Assembly (NCBI GenBank): GCA_024225875.1
Contig: JAAEMD010000516.1
Span: 1-11,567, forward strand
Direction: 5' to 3'
DNA from: a bacterium
Lineage (GTDB): Bacteria; Margulisbacteria; Marinamargulisbacteria; JAAEMD01
Length of the DNA stretch: 11,567 bases
Shown here: piece after piece, positions 7,273 to 11,567 of the stretch
Position numbering within the stretch: position 1 is the stretch's first letter
Layout of the letters: every line of letters starts with the position of its first letter
Program-made: the position numbers and the translations under genes
Notes under the pieces: generated by a model
Told to the model about the DNA's origin: nothing
Database searches by the model: none
What the model saw: the letters and a program-made list of their open reading frames with translations, nothing else

Positions 7273-7821
7273 CTATAGCCATCCGCCTAAAGGGCCTTTC
7301 CAACCAATATATGCCATTGGTCTAAAAAAAGAATACCCAAAAAAGAATCCTTTTTCTTGAACCATTTCGACACCAGAAATTAAGCCAAGTTTAAATTGCG
7401 TATCCGAAGTAATTGAAATATTTGTATTTAACAAACCAAATGGAGTTTTAACAGATATACCTGCGCCAAATCCATTCATATCTTTGTCAATTTCTGTCCA
7501 CCAACCACCATAAATACCTAACATCTCATAGAAAATTGAAGCTGAAATATTAGAGTTGTTTAAAAATCTAAATTGAAGGTAATAATTTCTAACATACGAA
7601 AAAATCAGCCAGTCTCCAGATGCTCCTATCCCTAATCCTATATCTTTATTGAGTGGATAAAATAGTTGAGCTGATCCATGTAAAATATTAGGAAATCCAA
7701 TACCGATTGATAAAGCATTTCCACCTCTTCCAGAAGGTATAGTTCCAAACATGTTTGAGCTTAAAGGGAAAAATATAAAAAGAGAAATAAAAATCAAGTA
7801 ACGTATTTTTTTATAGACCAT
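7273..7821 (-). CDS. Probable outer-membrane beta-barrel protein
   Basis: A 182-residue protein with an N-terminal signal peptide (basic VYKKIRY, hydrophobic LIFISLFIFFPLSS, cleavage likely near residue 25). The mature part alternates hydrophobic and polar residues, is rich in Gly, aromatic residues and Asn/Ser, and has repeated strands such as GIGASGDWLIFSYVRNYYLQFRF, GFGAGISVKTPFGLLNTNISI and FFFGYSFFRPMAYIGWKG. This is the pattern of a small beta-barrel of about eight strands in the outer membrane. ATG 7821 has GGAAGG just upstream; the TTG at 7833 would place the signal peptide further from the N-terminus. Family and function are not recognised. Such a protein on a prophage could alter the host surface, but the gene lies beside clear host-type gene debris, so it may simply have been picked up with it. 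Confidence 0.7.
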   Translation of the reverse strand: MVYKKIRYLIFISLFIFFPLSSNMFGTIPSGRGGNALSIGIGFPNILHGSAQLFYPLNKDIGLGIGASGDWLIFSYVRNYYLQFRFLNNSNISASIFYEMLGIYGGWWTEIDKDMNGFGAGISVKTPFGLLNTNISITSDTQFKLGLISGVEMVQEKGFFFGYSFFRPMAYIGWKGPLGGWL

Positions 7822-7856
7822 TTTACCTTCCAAATTAAGCTGTCAAATCCTATCCT

Positions 7857-7862
7857 ATTATA
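7857..7862 (-). promoter_or_regulatory. Possible -10 box for the outer-membrane gene
   Basis: TATAAT on the minus strand lies 36 nt before the ATG at 7821, in the gap between the broken genes and this one. No good -35 hexamer accompanies it, so this is a weak call. Confidence 0.25.
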
Positions 7863-7931
7863 CAATCAAACTTGAGATGAGTGGATAGGCAAGAAAAAGA
7901 TAATTGACCAACCGAAATCTAAATAGTTGAA

Positions 7932-8075
7932 CTATTGAATCATTGCATCGAATGATGCGCCCGATTCCACATTAAAATTATATCCAATATCAATTTTATC
8001 TGATGCTATCAATTTCACGTGTGCTCCCGATTTAATCGTGCTATCCCAAATTTTAATCTCTGATTTGGCTTGCTT
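7932..8075 (-). pseudogene. C-terminal tail fragment of a secreted protein
   Basis: Read on the minus strand in a frame different from the methyltransferase fragment, 47 codons encode IKSGAHVKLIASDKIDIGYN followed by FNVESGASFDAMIQ and a stop. This is the recurring C-terminal pattern (GA.V...A...I.L..GF.V..GA.F.A.I) found on secreted and surface proteins of Bacteroidota and related FCB bacteria. There is no start codon or upstream domain; an in-frame stop at 8076-8078 precedes it. It is thus the 3' stump of a lost gene, fused by deletion or insertion to the TylF remnant, and it hints at an FCB-type host or donor. Confidence 0.6.
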
Positions 8076-8341
8076 TCATAGCTTTTTAAGATATGTGTAA
8101 AATATTTCATGTATTGAATAAATGAAGAACCTGTATGAACCCCAAATTCTAAAAAATCACCATGGATCTTTTGATTAATTACAAAGGTCACGGCATCATA
8201 AATCATCCCTGATGGATAGTAAGATAAATGCTGACGGTCTCTTGTTTCAAAAATCCATGGAGGAAGTTCAATATGTATTTTCTGCAAAAATCTGAGAAGA
8301 TTTTTTCTGATAAACTTTGCCCCTGATGCTTTTATACCCAT
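8015..8341 (-). pseudogene. Truncated TylF/macrocin O-methyltransferase-like gene
   Basis: The 108-residue reading frame begins with ATG at 8341 after an AAGGA. It includes PPWIFETRDRQHLSYYPSGMIYDAVTFVINQKIHGDFLEFGVHTGSSFIQYM, which is the N-terminal part of TylF-type S-adenosylmethionine-dependent methyltransferases: FLEFGVHTGSS (about residues 63-73) is the cofactor-binding loop. Family members are usually over 200 residues and should continue with a motif like FDSFEGLP. Here the homologous part ends near YESKPNQ, and the last 15 or so residues come from reading the secreted-protein tail fragment out of frame. The catalytic remainder is missing, so it should be inactive. Related enzymes act in polysaccharide or natural-product modification. 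It faces away from the portal gene. Confidence 0.75.
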
Positions 8342-8374
8342 ATATAGTAATCCTTAAAATTATTTTTTATTACC

Positions 8375-8390
8375 CCTCTAAAGAGAGGGT
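8375..8390. other. CCCTCT/AGAGGG hairpin in the gap before the TylF remnant
   Basis: CCCTCT-AAAG-AGAGGG gives a 6-bp stem with a four-base loop, about 35 nt upstream of the ATG of the truncated methyltransferase. No T-tract follows on either strand, so it is not a strong terminator. It may be a leader hairpin of that remnant gene or the end of the cargo block. Confidence 0.3.
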
Positions 8391-8457
8391 TAATAATATC
8401 ATAAATTCGCTTAAACGTCTATTTGAGATTAAATGGTCTCATAGAGATAATAAAATT

Positions 8458-8518
8458 TAACCCAAAGAACGTTAACCAATATTTTAAATTTAAAATAATC
8501 GTTTAATTGGGTTACAAT
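8458..8518. promoter_or_regulatory. AT-rich dyad and candidate portal promoter
   Basis: Outer arms TAACCCAA (8458-8465) and TTGGGTTA (8507-8514) are perfect inverted repeats that enclose a 16-nt perfect palindrome (ATTTTAAATTTAAAAT, 8481-8496). A promoter candidate reads toward the portal: -35 TTAAAA at 8490-8495, 17-nt spacer, -10 TACAAT at 8513-8518. The palindrome covers the -35, so it could be an operator. The region lies between the cargo block and the head genes. Confidence 0.4.
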
Positions 8519-8535
8519 ATCTTAATAAAGCAACG

Positions 8536-8613
8536 CTAACTGACCCCGGTAGTTTTGATACTAACCGACACCAGAGGCAAGTTGATACGAATAAATCGTA
8601 TAACTAGTTTTTT
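8536..8613 (+). promoter_or_regulatory. Portal leader: duplicated motif plus hairpin and T-tract
   Basis: CTAACTGACCCCGG (8536-8549) is repeated as CTAACCGACACCAG (8561-8574). A hairpin follows: AGTT plus ATACGA pairs with TCGTAT plus AACT (8580-8605, one bulged G), then a T-tract at 8608-8613 and the GGGAG ribosome binding site at 8621-8625. The stretch from 8564 to 8582 matches 2041-2059 of the methyltransferase leader at 16 of 19 positions. Confidence 0.5.
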
Positions 8614-8630
8614 ATTTTCTGGGAGAAATT

Positions 8631-9986
8631 ATGTATCAAGAGCAAACTATCGATGTCATTAAAAAACGATCCTCTAAACTGGATGGCATACAAAATATTA
8701 TTACAGGTTTAAACCGAAAAACAAAAGATAAGCGTATCAATGTCGTTGCTATTCCAGACCTTTTAACCAAGCAAGGGGCCGAAGATTTATATGCTGCAGA
8801 TAGAACGGCTCGAAAAATTATAGAGAAGGTTCCAAAAGAAGGGGTTAAAAAGTGGATTGAGCTGATTAATGCTGATCCTGCTATTAAGCTTAGTTTTAAA
8901 CATGAGTTCAGAAAATTAAAAGTAGTTAAGCAATTCAAAAAAGCATGGCAGTGGGCACGACTTTACGGCGGAGCAGGTATTTTTCTCAATATTGATGATG
9001 GAGAGTACCCCTCTTTCCCTATCAATTTTACCAAGGCTAAATCTATAAAAACTATTATCGCATTGCATCGTTATGAACTTTTTGCAGAAACCCAAACTGT
9101 TGAAAAAAATATTGATAACCCTAATTTTGGTCTCCCAAACTATTATCGTATACAAAAACAAAATAACGGTGCCACTTCTCTCATTCACCATGACCGAATT
9201 TTAAGATTTGAAGGAGCAGAGTTGCCGCAAACACTTTTTATGCGAAATGGTTACTGGCATGACTCCGTATTAAGCTCATTAAAAAATCCAATAATCAATT
9301 ACTCTCAAAGCCATGATATGTTGGCGTCCATTATTCAGGATTTCAGACAAAAGGTCATGAAAATAGACCAATTTGCTCAAATGATTGCTGCTGACGAAGA
9401 TGACCTCTTAATCAAACGAATGGAAATACAAGACCTTATTCGAAGCAATTTTAAAACAGAAATGATTGATAAAGAAGATGAGCTAGATATTGTCCAAACA
9501 TCCTTCTCTGGTATTAATGATGCGTTAAAAATGGTTAACAATCGGTTAGTAGAGGCCTCTGACTTCCCTCACACAGTTTTGTTGGGCGAATCACCCAAGG
9601 GTGGCATTTCTGATAAAGGAGAATCTCAAAATAGAGATTGGTACGACTACGTGGCAGAAGAACAAAGAGATGTGCTTGAAGAACCTATCAATACGCTCCT
9701 TGAATACCTCATGAAAGTTAAAGAAGGTCCGACAAAAGGTAAATTTTTAGATAGCCTCAGCTTTGAGTTTCTCCCTCTCTGGCAAATGAGCGAAGAAAAA
9801 CAATCCGAGATTCAGTTAAATACAGCTAAACGGGATGAAATCTATATCCAAAACCAAGTTGTTACACCTGAAGAAGTGGCCATCTCAAGATGGGGGTCGG
9901 GAAAGTTTAATATGGAAACTACATTAGAAAGCACTAATCGTAATCCACTACATAACGTTGATTCAGAGGATACAAAAACTAAGTAA
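8631..9986 (+). CDS. Phage portal protein (DUF1073 type)
   Basis: A 451-residue protein of usual portal length. Twelve copies would form the ring at the capsid vertex through which DNA enters and leaves. Visible landmarks are RTARKIIEKVPKEGVKKW (about 58-75), WARLYGGAGIF (108-118), the RNGYWHDSVL segment (about 206-215), GINDALKMVNNRLVEASDFPHTVLLGESPKGG (about 295-326) and a C-terminal EEKQSEIQLNTAKRDEIYIQ...VTPEEVAISRWG. These follow the DUF1073/Mu gp29-like portal pattern. Some databases label this family after the anti-CBASS nuclease Acb1, but no pair of HxT/S phosphoesterase motifs is convincing here. ATG 8631 has GGGAG 5 nt upstream. The frame is complete. It should directly follow the terminase; here 3.4 kb of reverse-strand cargo separates them. 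Confidence 0.9.
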   Translation: MYQEQTIDVIKKRSSKLDGIQNIITGLNRKTKDKRINVVAIPDLLTKQGAEDLYAADRTARKIIEKVPKEGVKKWIELINADPAIKLSFKHEFRKLKVVKQFKKAWQWARLYGGAGIFLNIDDGEYPSFPINFTKAKSIKTIIALHRYELFAETQTVEKNIDNPNFGLPNYYRIQKQNNGATSLIHHDRILRFEGAELPQTLFMRNGYWHDSVLSSLKNPIINYSQSHDMLASIIQDFRQKVMKIDQFAQMIAADEDDLLIKRMEIQDLIRSNFKTEMIDKEDELDIVQTSFSGINDALKMVNNRLVEASDFPHTVLLGESPKGGISDKGESQNRDWYDYVAEEQRDVLEEPINTLLEYLMKVKEGPTKGKFLDSLSFEFLPLWQMSEEKQSEIQLNTAKRDEIYIQNQVVTPEEVAISRWGSGKFNMETTLESTNRNPLHNVDSEDTKTK

Positions 9987-9993
9987 CCAAATC

Positions 9994-10890
9994 ATGGCTA
10001 TTGGCATCCCAAATTTCACATCCACATTATTTGCTAGACAAGCTTTTATGGGTGAAAAAAGATTTGAAAAACGCAAAAAGAAACCACCCATACAATTATT
10101 TCCAATAAACGCTCAAAAAATATATACCTCATCACTCAATCAGGTTGTAAATGCGATGATTGGTTTAGTCCAGACTCATATTTTTCCTGATATAGAGCGT
10201 ATATCAAATCAAGCGAAGCTATTGCGCCCAACATCTGACTCTCAAAGACATGATGATTTCTCGGATGAAGTGGATAAAATTATAAAGACAACAGAAACAC
10301 GATTTAATCAACTATACCCTGAATCGCAACTAGAAAACATAGCCTTATCCGTGGCGCTATTAGTAGCAAGTCATAACCGAAGAGAAGTTTTAAAGCTTTT
10401 GTCAGTAGTCCAGGGTAGTCAAATTCAGGATATTTTCTTGTCTGAATCCTTTTTGGAGTTTGAAATATCAGCATTTGTCAAACAAAACATCTCTTTAATT
10501 AAAACTGTGCCCGAAAGATTTTTTAGAGAGACTGAAGGAATTATCTTCCGAGGGATTCAACAAGGGGTTTCACATGTAGAAATAAGAAAGCAAATTACCG
10601 AACGGTTCAATATTAGCCGAAACCGCGCCAAGCTTATTGCCCGAGATCAAGTCGGAAAATTAAATTCACAGCTCACTCAACTCCGACAACAATCGGTTGG
10701 TGTCAAAAAATACATTTGGAGAACTGTTGGTGATGAGCGTGTCAGAGGAAATCCTGGCGGCCAATTTCCCCATGCCACACCATCTCATTTTTCTCGAGAA
10801 GGCAAAAAGTTCAACTGGTCAGAGCCACCCAGTGATGGTCATCCTGGACAACCCATTCAGTGTCGATGTTATGCAGAGCCTATACTATAA
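9994..10890 (+). CDS. Minor head protein, Mu gpF / SPP1 gp7 family
   Basis: A 298-residue protein in the standard position after the portal. Its last 100 residues carry the Mu F-like domain: ISRNRAKLIARDQVGKLNSQLTQLRQQSVGVKKYIWRTVGDERV, then HATPSHFSREGK and the end GHPGQPIQCRCYAEPIL with its conserved CRCY. Proteins of this family bind the portal and are packaged in the head, sometimes entering the host with the DNA. The N-terminal 190 residues are helical and not recognised. I chose ATG 9994, 7 nt after the portal stop; the in-frame TTG at 9958 would overlap the portal gene and also lacks a clear ribosome binding site, so the start is uncertain by 12 codons. It is probably cotranscribed and coupled with the portal. 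Confidence 0.9.
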   Translation: MAIGIPNFTSTLFARQAFMGEKRFEKRKKKPPIQLFPINAQKIYTSSLNQVVNAMIGLVQTHIFPDIERISNQAKLLRPTSDSQRHDDFSDEVDKIIKTTETRFNQLYPESQLENIALSVALLVASHNRREVLKLLSVVQGSQIQDIFLSESFLEFEISAFVKQNISLIKTVPERFFRETEGIIFRGIQQGVSHVEIRKQITERFNISRNRAKLIARDQVGKLNSQLTQLRQQSVGVKKYIWRTVGDERVRGNPGGQFPHATPSHFSREGKKFNWSEPPSDGHPGQPIQCRCYAEPIL

Positions 10891-10920
10891 ATATTCGCTA
10901 CACTAATGTATAGTGATTAG

Positions 10921-11100
10921 ATGCAAGAAGAAAAGATTAATAAAATTGCTAAAGCCTTAAGAGAGGCCCCTGAATTAGAATATGCCATCTATCAAATTAT
11001 TGTTTGCAACAAAAACCCTCAAAAAATCAGCATTATTCCGATGAGCGGCAGAATTGCAAAAATAGTGATAAACAAAGGTCATGAGCCAAATCAGTTGTAA
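10921..11100 (+). CDS. Small ORF between minor head and DUF2213 genes
   Basis: A 59-residue frame starting ATG 10921 and ending TAA at 11098-11100: MQEEKINKIAKALREAPELE at the N-terminus, ending INKGHEPNQL. It is basic, with a predicted N-terminal amphipathic helix followed by beta-like segments (YAIYQIIV, KISIIPM, RIAKIVIN). It fills most of the 340-nt gap between two phage head genes and is co-oriented with them. Codon use looks coding, but there is no good Shine-Dalgarno upstream; a 5-bp inverted repeat CACTA/TAGTG lies at 10901-10915. No family is recognised. It could be a small phage accessory or regulatory protein, or a chance frame. Confidence 0.45.
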   Translation: MQEEKINKIAKALREAPELEYAIYQIIVCNKNPQKISIIPMSGRIAKIVINKGHEPNQL

Positions 11101-11181
11101 CGTGACGTTTATGTATTGTATTATAGGCATATAAAACAAATATTAGCTGACTGATAACAAAGCATTTGCTTATGTATTTAG

Positions 11182-11218
11182 AGGCGAGGAAACCCATAAC
11201 GGTGACCTCGCCTTTTTT
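11182..11218 (+). terminator. Terminator-like hairpin before the DUF2213 gene
   Basis: AGGCGAGG (11182-11189) pairs with CCTCGCCT (11206-11213), with an inner ACC/GGT pairing, followed by six Ts. The GGAGG ribosome binding site starts 5 nt later. The stem is nearly the same as that at 2051-2082. It may end transcripts from the portal/minor head genes, or attenuate the next gene. Confidence 0.7.
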
Positions 11219-11233
11219 ATTTTGGAGGAAACA

Positions 11234-11476
11234 TTGCCACAACGGTATGAAATTTTAAAATTAGATTCTCTGGAAGAAATTGAAAGAAGCCCCGAAGGTT
11301 TTTTGAGATTACCTGCAAAGGTTACACGCACCGGCATTTTTATTTATCGTAAAGCCGACGGTTCATTGGTTAAAGAGTTGCGTCCCTCAGATGAAGTTTT
11401 TAATGCGGACTCCCTCACTTCCCTTCTTGGAAAACCCCTCACCAATAACCATCCTCTAGGAGTCTGTCGTTCTTAA
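11234..11476 (+). CDS. DUF2213 phage protein, truncated after 75 residues
   Basis: Residues 18-75 (GFLRLPAKVTRTGIFIYRKADGSLVKELRPSDEVFNADSLTSLLGKPLTNNHP) match the start of DUF2213 proteins, which sit after the minor head gene and before the capsid in many phages and are thought to be head scaffold/protease-like. The family normally continues for 100 or more residues past NNHP; here it changes to LGVCRS and stops. Neither other frame resumes the family, so the 3' part has been lost or displaced by other DNA. GGAGG at 11224-11228 favours TTG at 11234 as start (5 nt spacing); the TTG at 11222 overlaps that site. As written it is a broken gene. Confidence 0.75.
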   Translation: MPQRYEILKLDSLEEIERSPEGFLRLPAKVTRTGIFIYRKADGSLVKELRPSDEVFNADSLTSLLGKPLTNNHPLGVCRS

Positions 11477-11567
11477 CGCTTTAAGATACAACTTTTTCTA
11501 AAAAAAACGCCACCACCAACCAAAGAACCATTTATTTAGTTTGCCTGAATATTTTTATTATACTCAA
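11457..11567. other. Foreign-looking sequence after the DUF2213 break
   Basis: From about 11457 (CTAGGAGTCTGTCGTTC) the sequence no longer matches the phage gene. It has a run of eight A (about 11501-11508) and a GC patch (CGCCACCACCAACC), and no long frame on either strand. The abrupt change is what the end of an insertion sequence would give, with minus-strand frames open at the right edge for only about 11 codons. No transposase can be recognised, so the identity remains open. Confidence 0.3.

Noticed and set aside
8636..9191. Minus-strand frames opposite the portal gene, and similar frames opposite the methyltransferase
   Set aside because: They are antisense shadows with poor composition and no ribosome binding sites.
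8631..9986. Anti-CBASS (Acb1-like) nuclease activity for the portal protein
   Set aside because: The database label stems from the family name; the length and motifs are those of a portal, and paired HxT/S phosphoesterase motifs are not convincing.
11532..11567. Minus-strand transposase C-terminus at the right edge
   Set aside because: Only 11 codons are open and two frames are equally possible; there is not enough to call a gene.
1..11567. CRISPR array, rRNA or complete tRNA
   Set aside because: No regularly spaced repeats were seen and the only tRNA-like sequence is the 3' fragment at 1823-1867.

Overview
The window looks like a piece of a bacterial chromosome or long contig in which two horizontally acquired segments meet at a tRNA-Asp remnant. 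The host is not certain. A Shine-Dalgarno start and an encoded tRNA CCA end show only that it is bacterial. A signal-peptide beta-barrel protein points to a Gram-negative cell. A gene fragment at 7932-8075 encodes a C-terminal tail of the type common on secreted proteins of the Bacteroidota/FCB group, which makes an FCB-type host plausible but unproven.

Region 1 (1-1822) is clearly more AT-rich than the rest. It carries a two-gene operon: a large unrecognised protein that is already open at the left edge, then a small single-pass membrane protein. An 18-nt palindrome and three short direct repeats follow. The region ends at the 3' half of tRNA-Asp(GTC) (1823-1867), with no 5' half upstream. 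This is what the distal attachment site of an element lying to the left should look like.

Region 2 (1868-5225) is the packaging end of a tailed-phage genome. It has a promoter region with repeated TTGTATAC boxes, a hairpin/T-tract leader, a ParB-domain/DNA-methyltransferase fusion, a probable small terminase, and a large terminase split by a single extra T at 4361-4362. As written, the packaging motor is broken.

Region 3 (5226-8341) is a block of minus-strand cargo inserted between terminase and portal. It holds an ATGA-coupled pair (SEC-C zinc-motif protein plus a DUF6880-like helical protein), an outer-membrane-like protein, and the remains of a TylF-type methyltransferase joined out of frame to a secreted-protein tail.

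Region 4 (8342-11567) resumes the plus-strand phage head module: portal, Mu-F/SPP1-gp7-like minor head protein, a 59-residue ORF, and the start of a DUF2213 protein that stops abruptly near 11456 and is followed by about 110 nt of unrelated sequence. No integrase, repressor, capsid or tail gene is in view.

Three phage genes (methyltransferase, portal, DUF2213) share a leader layout: a hairpin plus T-tract placed directly before the ribosome binding site. Two of these leaders also carry a duplicated 12-nt motif. This recurrent leader, the TTGTATAC boxes and the SEC-C/DUF6880 pair are the least explained parts of the window. The damaged genes (terL, TylF, DUF2213) suggest a decaying prophage that still carries apparently intact cargo.
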